A stretch of 64,000 nucleotides of DNA from Phycisphaerae bacterium RAS2 (GCA_007753915.1 CP036352.1:3659306-3723305), one strand, 5' to 3'. Shown: positions 9,560 through 18,479, numbered from the stretch's first letter. Numbers and translations are program-made. Notes: generated by a model not told the origin, from the letters alone.

Positions 9560-10189
9560 TTACATGCGGCGGCGGTGAATCTTTGGCGCGACGTGTTCGA
9601 ACGGATGCTCCAGCAAACACGACGCAGCCGAGCGATCATCAACCAGCAGGTAACCGCCCGGCCGGATCACATCGACCACATGCCGCATCGCCCGCGGCGG
9701 ATCGCTTGACCGGCAAATCACGTTGAACGCAATCACGACATCGGCAAGAAAGGGCACGGCCGATGCATCCGTCGGTGCAGGCATGATCGGGTGCGCGGCA
9801 ATGTCCCGTTGCAACGGCCGGGCATCGGGCAGATCGCGCGCGACGGCTTCCAGCACGCGGGCCGAGCGATCCACCACGGTCAACTCAAACGGCATCGACA
9901 GCACGGCGCGCAGCTCGACCGGCTCCAGCGAGCGCAAAGCCGCCCACGGCACGCGCCGGACGACCTGATCGGCGTAGCGCGCCAGGTCCGCGACGATCTG
10001 GCGCACCGGCCCGGCGCGCCGAGCGCCGTCGCTCAAGAACGGCGCCGTCAGGCGCGTCACCGCGCCCGGCCCGATGAGCACGATCACGGGGCGCGTCGCG
10101 CCGTCGGCGCGGAGCAATTCATCCAGTTTGTGAAATGCCGACAGGTGTCGATGATGCCAGGAGGTGGATCCGACGGAGTCCATTTGCAT
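9560..10189 (-). CDS. Putative class I SAM-dependent methyltransferase
   Basis: A 209-residue protein with a Rossmann-like order. VIVLIGPGAVTRL near residue 36 resembles motif I, FELTVVDRSARVLEAV near ~110 motif II, and DVVIAFNVI with VIRPGGYLLVDDRS near ~160-185 motifs IV-V. The C-terminus is short for the family, so substrate-recognition elements may be reduced. Motif I has GPGAV rather than the usual GxGxG, which lowers certainty. The next minus-strand gene upstream (a lipoprotein) ends 119 bp away. Function and substrate are unknown. Confidence 0.7.
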   Translation of the reverse strand: MQMDSVGSTSWHHRHLSAFHKLDELLRADGATRPVIVLIGPGAVTRLTAPFLSDGARRAGPVRQIVADLARYADQVVRRVPWAALRSLEPVELRAVLSMPFELTVVDRSARVLEAVARDLPDARPLQRDIAAHPIMPAPTDASAVPFLADVVIAFNVICRSSDPPRAMRHVVDVIRPGGYLLVDDRSAASCLLEHPFEHVAPKIHRRRM

Positions 10190-10308
10190 TCCGTGGGCGG
10201 CGTGAACGAGATCGTGATCCTGGTCGCGGTTCCGGCGAAACGGCGAAGCCGACGGATGGCGATCCGTCGGCCTCCGTGTGCCGATGCGATTCGCTGCCGA
10301 ACGACGCC

Positions 10309-11958
10309 TTACGGCGCGAGCTTGAACTTGATGGTGTTGCTGTTGATCTTCTGCGCGAGGACGTCCTCGACCTCGACCTTGATCGTGTACTCGCCCTCGC
10401 CCAACTGCTTGGGAATCTTCAACCCGTTCTCCGGGTAGCCGAAGAAAAAGTCCGACCGGCGGTCGCGCGAGATGTCTTCGACGTTCTCAATCTTGTCGGT
10501 CCAGCGCTCGCGGCCTTCAGGATCGATCAGGCTGAACCGCAGCGACAACAGCGTGCGAAACTGGCCCGACTCGGTCCGCTCGCACTTGAAGTTCTCAATC
10601 GGCACATAAAGCAGGAACCGCGACTCGGCGCCGACCTTGAACGTCGGCGGGTCGATCGGCTCGTATTGCCCGAACTGCGAGATCGACCGGCAAATGACGA
10701 CCTTACTCACACGAAGGTCGGCCCGCTCGGCCACGAGGTGGCGCAGCTTTTCAATCGCCTCGAACTGGCGGTTTGCCCAGGTCGCCGGATCGCGCTGCGC
10801 GCTGGACCGCGCCGTCATCAGCGCCGAAAGCTGCGCCCGCATGATCTCCAGCACGTCGGCGTTGATGCCGTCGATGGCGGCGAGGGCTTTCTCATCCTGC
10901 CCGCTTGCGAGATACAGAATCCGAAGGCGGAATTGCTCCTCGACGTTGTTCGGGTCGGCCGAGACCTTCGCCTCCTGCTCCTCGATGCGCTGCTTGAGCG
11001 TATCGACGATCACCGTCTCTTTTTGCGGCGACAGGCTCGCGGGAGTCGATGCGCCCTCGGTCGGTGCGTCCGGCTTTTTGGCCATCGGCTCGTCCGACGC
11101 CTCAACGCTCAAGTTGGTAATGACCGGCGGGCGCTTCGCAATACCCGGCGCGGTCTCACTCTTCGCTTCCTTCGATGCAGCGGCCGGCGCGTCAGCCTCG
11201 CTCGCGTCGAGTTCGTCATCGAGCGGCTCATCCTCCGTCGCGGGCTTGCCGGTCGTGCCGGGAGCCACGCCCGCCGGCTTGTTCGCCGGACTTGGCCGTT
11301 CCGCGCCCGATGCAGTCGGCTTGGTCGCGCCGTCTTCACGCTGCATCGCGGGTTGCGGCTTCACAAGCGGATCATTCGCGTCGCCCGGGTCCGCCAGTTG
11401 CGGCCGGCCGTCGGCGGCATCTCCTGTCGGAGAATCGTTCTTCGTCGGCGGTTCATTCGTCGCCGGCGTCGAGCCAGGTTCCGCCGTTCGCGCGCCGTAG
11501 ACGGGCGATGCGTCAGGCGAAGCGGGTTGGGTCATATTGCTGTCATCAGGCAGCGTGCGATCCGGTCCGGTGTCGCCGTTGCGATGGCGCGTGGCGGTCT
11601 GCTGGATGCGCGTGTTGCGGTTCGGGTCTTCCTGCCGACGGATCTTCGAGTTGAAATCGTTGCTCTCATAGCCCTGCTGATAGCGCGGATTCATCGAGCT
11701 GACGTATTGCTCGACTTTCTGATCCACCTCGCGCGCCTTGGCGTCGTCGGCGCCGGTCTTGGCCGGCGCGGCCGCCGTGGATTCGCCGGACGAAGGCCGG
11801 TTCGTGCCGGCGGTCGCGCGCGTCTTGGGCTTCTCCTCCTTCTTCTTCATGCCGAACCAGTCCCAGTCCGACATCGAACCGCCCGAGCACCCGGCCATCA
11901 CGCCGATGCACGCGGCGACCATCAGAAATCCCAGGCGAGTGTTCCACATTCGCGACAT
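10309..11958 (-). CDS. Large lipoprotein with disordered middle and conserved C-terminal domain
   Basis: A 549-residue protein. ATG 11958 gives a lipoprotein signal (hydrophobic LGFLMVAACIGVMAGC, lipidated Cys about residue 21); an upstream TTG would only lengthen it. Residues ~30-330 are low-complexity, Pro/Ala/Asp-rich and probably disordered. Residues ~335-400 contain a helical EEQEAKVSADPNNVEEQFRL segment, TPR-like. Residues ~430-549 form a compact beta-rich domain ending NTIKFKLAP. Such proteins are typical planctomycete envelope lipoproteins of unknown role. It follows holA on the same strand, 23 bp apart, so the two may be cotranscribed. Confidence 0.85.
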   Translation of the reverse strand: MSRMWNTRLGFLMVAACIGVMAGCSGGSMSDWDWFGMKKKEEKPKTRATAGTNRPSSGESTAAAPAKTGADDAKAREVDQKVEQYVSSMNPRYQQGYESNDFNSKIRRQEDPNRNTRIQQTATRHRNGDTGPDRTLPDDSNMTQPASPDASPVYGARTAEPGSTPATNEPPTKNDSPTGDAADGRPQLADPGDANDPLVKPQPAMQREDGATKPTASGAERPSPANKPAGVAPGTTGKPATEDEPLDDELDASEADAPAAASKEAKSETAPGIAKRPPVITNLSVEASDEPMAKKPDAPTEGASTPASLSPQKETVIVDTLKQRIEEQEAKVSADPNNVEEQFRLRILYLASGQDEKALAAIDGINADVLEIMRAQLSALMTARSSAQRDPATWANRQFEAIEKLRHLVAERADLRVSKVVICRSISQFGQYEPIDPPTFKVGAESRFLLYVPIENFKCERTESGQFRTLLSLRFSLIDPEGRERWTDKIENVEDISRDRRSDFFFGYPENGLKIPKQLGEGEYTIKVEVEDVLAQKINSNTIKFKLAP

Positions 11959-11981
11959 AAGCAGCGTCCTCAAGCGGTTCG

Positions 11982-13028
11982 TCAGGCTCGCGCGGCCGGC
12001 CGGGTGGGCCGGCTCAAACCGATGACCAGTTTCTCAACATTCGTCTGCACGTCGCCAAGACCGGTCTTGGCGTCGAGGTCGATTTTCAGCAACTTTAACA
12101 GATGATCGTACCATTGGGCGAGAGGAAATCGGGCCAGCTGCCGTTCAAGGCCGTAATCGCCCCAGATTCGCAGTCGCCGGGCCGCTTCCATCGCGGGGAC
12201 GCCCTGCTCCACGAGATTCTTCGCTTCGGCCAGTCGCCGGAATGCGTAAGCCAGCCCGCCGACCGCCCGGTAGGGCGCGCTGCGGTCGGTGGCGAGAACC
12301 TGATCCCAGATGGCCAGGGCCGCCGGGGCGTCGCCGCGCGTGACGGCATCGGTGATTCGGAAGATGACTTCTTCTCGCGTCGCGCCGACCATCTGCTCGA
12401 CGTCCGATTGCGCAATCGCGGTGCGCGGTGCGACAAATGTCGCCAGCTTGGCCAGCTCCATATCGAGGATGCCCAGCCGGGAGCCGACCAATTCGGCGAG
12501 CCGGCGCGAAGCGGCGGAATCGAGCGAGACGCCGTAGGTGGACCTGGCCCGTGCGACGAGCCACGTGGGGATCTCTTGCGGCTTGGGCGGGTCGCAGGCA
12601 AAGTTGCGCCCGATCTTGTCGACGAGTTTGTACAGGCGCGTGGTCTTCGCCCACGAGCGGCAGACGAGAATAAGAATGCCCGTGGGCGTCGGCGCGCCGA
12701 GGTACTTTTCCATTAACTCGCGGTTGGTGATCTTCGCCTCGGGGTCGCTTTTGAGCAGATCATCCGCATCGCGCACGAGGACGACGCGACGCGGTGCGAG
12801 CAGCGACGGCGTGCGCAGCTCGTCCAGCACGGTGGTGATCGTGGTCGACGGCCCCTCATACTCCGCGAGGGCCATCGCGTCGGGCTCGTCGCCGAGCACC
12901 TCGCGCAGGATGCGCTGCAGCGCTTCGAGTCGGAGGAATGAATCCGCCCCGAAGATGACATACACCGGCAGCGGGCCTTTCGACGCGTCAGCGGCGAGCG
13001 GCGCGGGGGTGGGTTTTCGCGTGGCCAC
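11982..13028 (-). CDS. holA: DNA polymerase III delta subunit
   Basis: A 348-residue clamp-loader subunit that opens the sliding clamp. The GTG at 13028 begins just before the family-typical GPLPVYVIFGADSFLRLEAL; the longer frame would overlap the preceding TPR gene. The AAA-like N-terminal domain (ALAEYEGPSTTITTVLDEL, RRVVLVRDADDLLK) is followed by the helical domain II (LDMELAKLATFVAP, TREEVIFRITDAVTRGD) and the C-terminal collar (AYAFRRLAEAKNLV). Length matches the usual ~340 residues. The gene starts 13 bp after the stop of the TPR protein gene, suggesting one operon. Confidence 0.93.
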   Translation of the reverse strand: MATRKPTPAPLAADASKGPLPVYVIFGADSFLRLEALQRILREVLGDEPDAMALAEYEGPSTTITTVLDELRTPSLLAPRRVVLVRDADDLLKSDPEAKITNRELMEKYLGAPTPTGILILVCRSWAKTTRLYKLVDKIGRNFACDPPKPQEIPTWLVARARSTYGVSLDSAASRRLAELVGSRLGILDMELAKLATFVAPRTAIAQSDVEQMVGATREEVIFRITDAVTRGDAPAALAIWDQVLATDRSAPYRAVGGLAYAFRRLAEAKNLVEQGVPAMEAARRLRIWGDYGLERQLARFPLAQWYDHLLKLLKIDLDAKTGLGDVQTNVEKLVIGLSRPTRPAARA

Positions 13029-13041
13029 GGTTGGGCTTTCG

Positions 13042-14475
13042 TCAGGGCGCCGCGACGGCCGGGCGCGGCGGATACAGTTCCAGCCGCTTTTCGGCTCGCC
13101 GGCGAGCGTCGGGGTCGGACGCCGCATGGGCCGCCGCGCGAGTCCACGCCTCGCGAGCCGATTCACGGTCGCCGCTGAACAGGGCGACATCTCCCGAAGC
13201 GAGCAATCCTTCCACGTCGTCGGGGGATGCGGCGAGCACGTCGTCGAGCGTCTTTCGAGCAGAGTTGTAATCGCCGCGTCGCGCCTGAACAAGTGCCAGC
13301 CCGCGAAGCGACGGCACATGTTGCGGCGCCTTGGCCAGGGCCGTCTTGAAGGCGCGCTCCGCATCCTCCTGCCGCCCCTGGAGAATGAGAATCCCGCCCA
13401 GGTCGTGCCATGCGTCGACCATGTTCGGGTCGAGTTTCAACGCTTCGCGCAGCCGCACGACGGCAAGGTCGTACTCCCCGCGAAGCCGGTGGTAAGTTCC
13501 CAGATCGAATCGCTTCTTCGCGTCGCGACTGGTCTTCACATCGACACGTGTCGCGCCGGCGTCCGGTTCACCGGCAGGCGTGAGGCGCTCGGCGGGGATC
13601 GGCTCCGCTGGTGCAAGCAGTGGATTCTTGACGCCGATTCCTTCAACGGCTGCACGCGAATCCGCCAAGTCGCGCCCGGCGGCGGACTCCTCCGCACCGC
13701 GAACCCGCGCGCCGTCGGCGGTGATGAGCAGCCGGTCGGAAACGTATTGACCGACGTTGCCCGCGCGATCGCGCGCCGTCAGGCGAATCTCCACGCGGCC
13801 GCTCACTTCGCCGGGCACGGTCCAGCGGTACGCGCTAATGTCGGGGAGCCCGTCGGCGATTCGGCGATAGGTCTTGGAGGCTTCTGTCCTCCAGTCGATC
13901 GCGACGGGGCGGTCGGCCAGTGCCGCGTCGGCCGCTCGCCAGCGAAGGTGCACTTCGCGATTCACGGGGAAATCCGGATCGGCCGCGAGGCTCAAGAGCT
14001 GCACTTCCGGCGACGTTGCATCGACGCGGATGAAGGTCTGCGGCGCGATGCCCGGCTTCGGCGCATCGGAGGACGGCCCTGCGTCGTTGTGAAGCACCAG
14101 GAACAAGCCGTATTCGCCGTCGCCGGGGAGGGCGCATCGAACCGCGCCCGACTCAAGGGTCGCATCGTGCGCCTTGGTCCATGTGCGTCCGTGATCCGCG
14201 GTGAACCACAACTCGGCGGAGTTGGGCGCCGCCTGGCCTTCCATTGTCTGAAAACCGACGCGAACGGTTCGGGATTTGACGATGGGCGATGCGGGTGCGG
14301 TATCTGGTTGAACCTCCGACCCCTGCGACTCGCTGGTGCGATCCGCTTGCTCGGTCCGCGGCGCTTCGTGCGACTCGATGCTTGCCGGGCGATTGGGAGC
14401 GGGGCTTGCGATTGTGATCGTTCCACCGAGCGACAGGATGGAAATGGCAGAAATGGCAAACCGGGCAATCAGCAT
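13042..14475 (-). CDS. Secreted Ig-like plus TPR protein
   Basis: A 477-residue protein. ATG 14475 gives a signal peptide (MLIARFAISAISILSLGG, cleavage near ITIASPA). The N-terminal half contains beta-sandwich segments (VGFQTMEGQAAPNSAELWFT, VEIRLTARDRAGNVGQYVSD) resembling bacterial Ig-like or sensor domains. From ~residue 345 come at least three TPR units (LKLDPNMVDAWHDLGGILI, ALAKAPQHVPSLRGLALVQA, AASPDDVEGLLASGDVALF). This suggests a periplasmic or surface scaffold that binds other proteins. It is followed by holA 13 bp downstream. The specific partner is unknown. Confidence 0.85.
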   Translation of the reverse strand: MLIARFAISAISILSLGGTITIASPAPNRPASIESHEAPRTEQADRTSESQGSEVQPDTAPASPIVKSRTVRVGFQTMEGQAAPNSAELWFTADHGRTWTKAHDATLESGAVRCALPGDGEYGLFLVLHNDAGPSSDAPKPGIAPQTFIRVDATSPEVQLLSLAADPDFPVNREVHLRWRAADAALADRPVAIDWRTEASKTYRRIADGLPDISAYRWTVPGEVSGRVEIRLTARDRAGNVGQYVSDRLLITADGARVRGAEESAAGRDLADSRAAVEGIGVKNPLLAPAEPIPAERLTPAGEPDAGATRVDVKTSRDAKKRFDLGTYHRLRGEYDLAVVRLREALKLDPNMVDAWHDLGGILILQGRQEDAERAFKTALAKAPQHVPSLRGLALVQARRGDYNSARKTLDDVLAASPDDVEGLLASGDVALFSGDRESAREAWTRAAAHAASDPDARRRAEKRLELYPPRPAVAAP

Positions 14476-14949
14476 GTGAATGAACTTCGCACTTGGGTGA
14501 CGGATCGGGCAGGCGACGCGCAATGGGCAGCCGCCTCTTTCGTTACCTTCTTATCGGGCAAATATCCGTCTTGCGGGCAGTCAGCATGTGGCATGGCCAG
14601 CGCGCGACGTAGCGCCCCGCAGGACACCATTCACGGTGGCATCGATCAGGAACGAGTTAACGGTACTCATACAGCGATGCCCCGATAGCAACGTCACTCC
14701 AGACCCTGCTGCAAAGCCTGTCCCTTTCGCAGCCCGGTAGAAGTCAACCCGCCAGCACTGCCGTTCGATGAGGATTGCGTTGGCGGTCTGACCGGCATTT
14801 TCAATACTGAAAATGCAGGTAAGGCCGGCCGGGTAATCGATGCCGCCATGCGACGCGGGCACCAGACCGTCGCGAATCGAACACCCGGAGCGGATTCACA
14901 CAAGCCGGCGAGTCATCGCTTCGACCGGCCAAGGTGGGGGGACAGGGCG
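14476..14949. other. Gene-free divergent region with one dyad
   Basis: This 474-bp gap lies between the start of the Ig/TPR gene and the start of a plus-strand lipoprotein gene. It contains a perfect 9-bp dyad at 14795-14803 and 14808-14816 (arm GCATTTTCA, loop ATAC). It has the size and symmetry of an operator, but no regulator is encoded beside it. A 93-codon minus-strand frame at 14581-14862 shows no domain or start signal and was not called. Confidence 0.4.
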
Positions 14950-15543
14950 ATGGGGCACGTACTTCTTCGCAATCAGATCACCGTTCACGCAAGTTATTTC
15001 GCGCGACATCGAAACTTGCCGCGCGGGACGCCGGTTCTTCGGCTCGCAGCGATTGGACTGGCCTGCCTCGCGGTCGGCTGTTATCCCGCGCGCGATGCGG
15101 ACATGGCGATGTCTCCGCAATCCAGGCCGATGTCAGGCTATCGAAATGGTTCGCCACCGGGGAATCGATCCACGTCGGGCTACTCTTCGACACCCGGTTA
15201 TCGAAGCAATGTCGGCACCGGCGGATCGACGAGTTATCGATCTTCGAGCAAGGGCAGTTCGCAGGGAACCTACCGAGCGTCGCCAAACCGCGTGAGCGCG
15301 CCGCGCAATCTCAACGCCCCGCTGCCGGACCTCGTGCCCGCGCGCCCCGGTTCGCCGGTGTATCGCAATTCCCCTTCCACGCCTCCTCCCCAGCCGGACA
15401 GCGGCTGCGGATCGTGCCCCCGCGGACAGGCCGCGCCGGTTGATTCTCCCGCGCGCGAGCCGGCGCAGAAGCCAGTGGACGCTTCGGATGACGATCGCCA
15501 TCCGAGCCGCTGGAAGAAGAAGCTCAAAGCGCATTACGCCTGA
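14950..15543 (+). CDS. Putative Ser/Gly/Pro-rich lipoprotein
   Basis: A 197-residue frame from ATG 14950. A Leu/Ala-rich segment, LRLAAIGLACLAVGC at about residues 30-45, ends in a lipobox-like Cys. The next ~110 residues are rich in Ser, Gly, Tyr, Pro and Asn, with no regular fold expected. A CGSCPRG motif follows near ~residue 150, and the C-terminus is very basic (RWKKKLKAHYA). No family is recognised. The hydrophobic segment starts unusually late, so the start could lie slightly downstream. Expression as a protein is plausible but unproven. Confidence 0.55.
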   Translation: MGHVLLRNQITVHASYFARHRNLPRGTPVLRLAAIGLACLAVGCYPARDADMAMSPQSRPMSGYRNGSPPGNRSTSGYSSTPGYRSNVGTGGSTSYRSSSKGSSQGTYRASPNRVSAPRNLNAPLPDLVPARPGSPVYRNSPSTPPPQPDSGCGSCPRGQAAPVDSPAREPAQKPVDASDDDRHPSRWKKKLKAHYA

Positions 15544-15652
15544 CTGACGCCCGTTCGTGGCGTTGCGAATCAATGAGTCGGTTCCGGCGACGAGTCGACG
15601 CGGTTGCACGTTCGACCACGATGGCCGCCAGAAGCCGCCGCCATGCCACCCG

Positions 15653-15694
15653 ATCAATGGCCGCTGCCCACTGATCACTGGCCACTGGCAACTG
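15653..15694. repeat. Heptamer tandem repeat array A
   Basis: Six contiguous 7-bp units of the form NNcACTG (for example CCCACTG, ATCACTG, GCCACTG, GCAACTG). The array ends 2 bp before the stop codon of the SDR gene. Related arrays occur at 31440, 41888 and 52483. Confidence 0.75.
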
Positions 15695-15695
15695 A

Positions 15696-16436
15696 TCATT
15701 TCTTGTTAATCGGAATCGTTTGCCCGCTGATGTGGCGACAGGCCGGCGAGAGCAGCGCTTCCACCAGCGCTGCCACGTCGTCGGGGGCGAGGGTCTGCTC
15801 GACGGGGTATTCCGGAAACGCGCCGCGGAGCATGTCGGTCTCGACGGCGCCGGGTGCGACGGCGTAAGCCCGCACGCCGTGCGGCGCGCCTTCGGCCGCC
15901 AGGCCGCGCGTGTATAAATTGACAAACGCCTTTGTCGCGCCGTAGGCCGCCAACCCGGGAAACGGATCGAACGACGCCATCGAAGAGATGCTGATCACCG
16001 CGCCGCGCTGCCGCACAAGATCGGGCCAGGCCGCCCGGGTGCACAGATAAACCGAGCGCACGTTGGCCGACAGCAGGTGTTCGAACGCCTGCGGCTGCAA
16101 TTCCACCAGCGTGCTCAAGTACGCAAACCCCGCGTTGTTAATGAGTACGTCGATCGGCCCCAGCGTCGCGCGCGTCGCCTCCACGATCCGCTGCACGTCG
16201 GCCTCGTTCGACACATCGCCGACCACGGCCAGCGCCCGTCCGCCCTGCTGCGTCACAAGGTCGCGCGTCTGTTGAATCTGATCCGCATTGCGTGACACGC
16301 ACGCTGCGTTTGCCCCGGCCGCCGCGAGCCGCCGCGCGATCGCCCGGCCGATGCCGCGCCCCGCGCCGGTCACCAACACTGTCTTCCCTGCCAGCGATGT
16401 TTGAGTCAGTTCAAGAGACACGGTCGCGACCCTCAT
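15696..16436 (-). CDS. Short-chain dehydrogenase/reductase
   Basis: A 246-residue classical SDR of the NAD(P)-dependent Rossmann fold. The cofactor motif is TGAGRGIG near the N-terminus, followed by NNAG, then SISSMAS with the catalytic Ser, and the YGATK catalytic Tyr/Lys pair. The C-terminus ends in GQTIPINKK. A start 27 bp upstream (16463) is also open; neither has a convincing Shine-Dalgarno sequence, and the shorter one overlaps the upstream small gene less. These features fit a 3-oxoacyl-ACP reductase-like or general alcohol dehydrogenase, but substrate cannot be assigned from sequence. Confidence 0.93.
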   Translation of the reverse strand: MRVATVSLELTQTSLAGKTVLVTGAGRGIGRAIARRLAAAGANAACVSRNADQIQQTRDLVTQQGGRALAVVGDVSNEADVQRIVEATRATLGPIDVLINNAGFAYLSTLVELQPQAFEHLLSANVRSVYLCTRAAWPDLVRQRGAVISISSMASFDPFPGLAAYGATKAFVNLYTRGLAAEGAPHGVRAYAVAPGAVETDMLRGAFPEYPVEQTLAPDDVAALVEALLSPACRHISGQTIPINKK

Positions 16437-16644
16437 TCGCCGGTCGACCGGCCACGTGGACATCGATCAATTCACGGCGCGTGCCCAGTCGGTTCGCTTC
16501 GGCCGATTGCCCACTTGCACGATTTGAGGCGGTGCAGCCACAGGACGTGCCGCAATCGGACGGGCGGCGAAGCCCCTGCACGATTCGGCGGATCAGGACC
16601 GCCGCGGCGCATGCGACGACGGCGAGCGTGACAGCAGTTTGCAT
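16411..16644 (-). CDS. Small FeoB-associated-Cys-rich-like membrane protein
   Basis: A 77-residue frame with an N-terminal membrane helix (MQTAVTLAVVACAAAVLIRR). A basic stretch then leads to a short Cys-rich motif, CGTSCGC. This layout matches small FeoB-associated Cys-rich membrane proteins. The remaining C-terminal ~35 residues are polar and not conserved-looking. It overlaps the start of the SDR gene by ~26 bp on the same strand, in another frame. No feoA or feoB is in the window, so an iron-uptake role is only a guess. The start lacks a clear Shine-Dalgarno sequence. Confidence 0.45.
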   Translation of the reverse strand: MQTAVTLAVVACAAAVLIRRIVQGLRRPSDCGTSCGCTASNRASGQSAEANRLGTRRELIDVHVAGRPANEGRDRVS

Positions 16645-16774
16645 GGGGGGATTCTACGCACGCGTCCGGCGCGATGCCATGCATGGTTCGACGCTTTGGC
16701 CAGCGCAGCCGGGAGCGGATAAAATGCCGCACGGCATCGACGCAACGCCACTTTGTTTCGCAAGGAGCCTACGC

Positions 16775-17272
16775 ATGAACGTCGCCGAATTGTTGGCCAA
16801 TCGACTGAACCTCGCCCGCCATTGGACGCTTAGCCTGCTCGGCGATATCCCGGAATCGTCGTGGTACGACTGCCCAATCCCGGACTTCGGTCACGTCGCG
16901 TGGCAGGTGGCGCACCTCGCCGTGTCGCAGATCGGTCTGGTTCACGTGCGCTGTTTCGGCAAGTCGTTCACCGAGTTCGCGCCGGAGCCGTATCTGAAAT
17001 TGTTCGGGCGCGCGTCGAAACCCACCAACGGCCCGGCGGGCTACCCGCCGCTCGGCGAAATCAAAACGTTTTTCCACAAAACGCAGGAGAGCACGCTGCA
17101 GCTCATCCGCTCGATGGACAACGCCATGCTGGCGCGCCCGACGGCCGGCGATCCGCACCCGATGTTCAGCGACTGCGCCGGGGCCGCGGCGATGGCCGGC
17201 GCGCACGAGACGTTTCACGGCGGGCAGATCGCGATGATTCGGCGCATGCGCGGACTCGCACCGTTGCGATGA
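16775..17272 (+). CDS. DinB-like metal-binding four-helix protein
   Basis: A 165-residue DinB/YfiT-like protein. The start at ATG 16775 is preceded by AAGGAG at 16762-16767, spacing 7. The family metal triad is H47 (VAWQVAHLAV) with H144 and H148 (AHETFHGGQIAMIRRM). Family members are small metalloenzymes, often thiol-dependent transferases such as bacillithiol S-transferases, or damage-inducible proteins of unknown activity. The helical N-terminal segment MNVAELLANRLNLARHWTL is typical. It stands alone between divergent genes; no thiol-synthesis gene is nearby. Confidence 0.85.
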   Translation: MNVAELLANRLNLARHWTLSLLGDIPESSWYDCPIPDFGHVAWQVAHLAVSQIGLVHVRCFGKSFTEFAPEPYLKLFGRASKPTNGPAGYPPLGEIKTFFHKTQESTLQLIRSMDNAMLARPTAGDPHPMFSDCAGAAAMAGAHETFHGGQIAMIRRMRGLAPLR

Positions 17273-17318
17273 GCGTTTGGGTTTACAACGGGGATCAAAC
17301 GAACCGAAGAAGCCGGCG

Positions 17319-18320
17319 CTATTCGCTGCGGCGAACGAGATCGTCGAGCAGGTCGTCGGTCACGGGGATGAATCGCCCGCCGGTGGCGTCGGCAATGGGC
17401 GTGAGATCCTGCGTGGCGGCCTGCCCCAGTGCGACCACGTGGGTGACGGCTCCGGACTGCTCCGCGGCCTGCGTCAACAGGGCCATCTGCACATCGTCAA
17501 CCGGTTTGCTCAACACGAGGAACAGTTGATCGGCATACCAGCCGCGCGTAGTCAGCAGGGCGCGAGGCAGATCGGTGTCGCCCGTGGGAACGCGGGAGAC
17601 CAGTACACCGCGGGCGCCCTCAAGATCGCCCGACGGCTCGGCGACTTCGACGATGTTGCTGCGGTCGCGATTGACGGGGCGGACGATTCCGAACCGCCTG
17701 CCCTGAAGATGCTCCGAGCGAGTCAGGGAGTTGGTCACGGCGGCGAGGCGGTCAATGAACGGAGCCATCGTGCGATCGTTGTCGACGACGAGGCCGATGG
17801 TCTTGCCTTCAAGCGGCAAGCCGAAGTAGCTGACTTTTGGATCCGACTCAAGGATGGCGGTCTTCGGATCCCACGGGGCGGGCGGCGACGGCTCAATCGG
17901 CGTCGCGACAACCGGGGGCGTCATGGCGACAATTGTCGGCGGCTCGCTCCGACCTTCGCCGGTCCACAGCCACACCGTCAGACCGACACCGACGAACATG
18001 CACGCCGCCGCTCCACCCGTGAGAAGTTTGGCCGTCAGCGTGCGAGGAAGGTATCTCGCTGACGACCATCGTGTCGGCTTCGCAGCCTGGCTGCCCAAAG
18101 AGCGTGCGGGGGCGCCAGCGCGGGTTTTGATTCGAGTTGGAACCGAGGCCGCGAGAGGCGGCGCGGCGGGGCGCTGCGAGGGCCGCGCAGGAGAATCTTC
18201 ACCGGCGCGCGGAACGTGTGACACATTGCGACAGCGCGGACATTTGCAGCTCGCTCCGGCGAAGACCGGATCAAGCGAAAGATCCTTGCCACAGGATGTA
18301 CACTTCATCCGCAGCGGCAT
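17319..18320 (-). CDS. Zinc-ribbon, single-span protein with VWA-like domain
   Basis: A 333-residue protein. ATG 18320 places a zinc ribbon first (CTSCGKDL ... CPRCRN, residues ~6-30). A Pro/Ala-rich linker follows, then one membrane helix near residues ~105-128 (LLTGGAAACMFVGVGLTVWL). The C-terminal ~190 residues resemble a von Willebrand A fold (IGLVVDNDRTMAPFIDRL ... QLFLVLSKPVDDVQ ... HVVALGQAAT). The usual metal-site DxSxS is DNDRT here, so metal binding may be lost. Cytosolic zinc ribbon plus exported VWA-like domains are common in Planctomycetota; role unknown. Confidence 0.82.
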   Translation of the reverse strand: MPLRMKCTSCGKDLSLDPVFAGASCKCPRCRNVSHVPRAGEDSPARPSQRPAAPPLAASVPTRIKTRAGAPARSLGSQAAKPTRWSSARYLPRTLTAKLLTGGAAACMFVGVGLTVWLWTGEGRSEPPTIVAMTPPVVATPIEPSPPAPWDPKTAILESDPKVSYFGLPLEGKTIGLVVDNDRTMAPFIDRLAAVTNSLTRSEHLQGRRFGIVRPVNRDRSNIVEVAEPSGDLEGARGVLVSRVPTGDTDLPRALLTTRGWYADQLFLVLSKPVDDVQMALLTQAAEQSGAVTHVVALGQAATQDLTPIADATGGRFIPVTDDLLDDLVRRSE

Positions 18321-18479
18321 AGAGATACCGCTCCTGACGAAAGGCATTCCCACCTGGGCTTGGCAGACTGACGCCTTTTTCGCCGCGGGATTCTAGCCAG
18401 TTGCGGGAGATGTCAGACGACGGCTATCCGCAACACATGAATTGCAAAGGCCTTACCGCACGACGATTCTGCCACGACC

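Noticed and set aside
10135-12105. A 656-codon plus-strand frame opposite the large lipoprotein gene
   Set aside because: It is Arg-rich, low in complexity and starts inside another gene, whereas the minus strand has a lipoprotein signal and conserved C-terminal domain.
12538-14688. A 716-codon plus-strand frame over holA and the TPR gene
   Set aside because: It covers two recognisable minus-strand genes and has no family features of its own.
14581-14862. A 93-codon minus-strand frame in a gene-free gap
   Set aside because: No start signal, no domain and no adjacent partner. It contains the symmetric dyad, which is better explained as a regulatory site.
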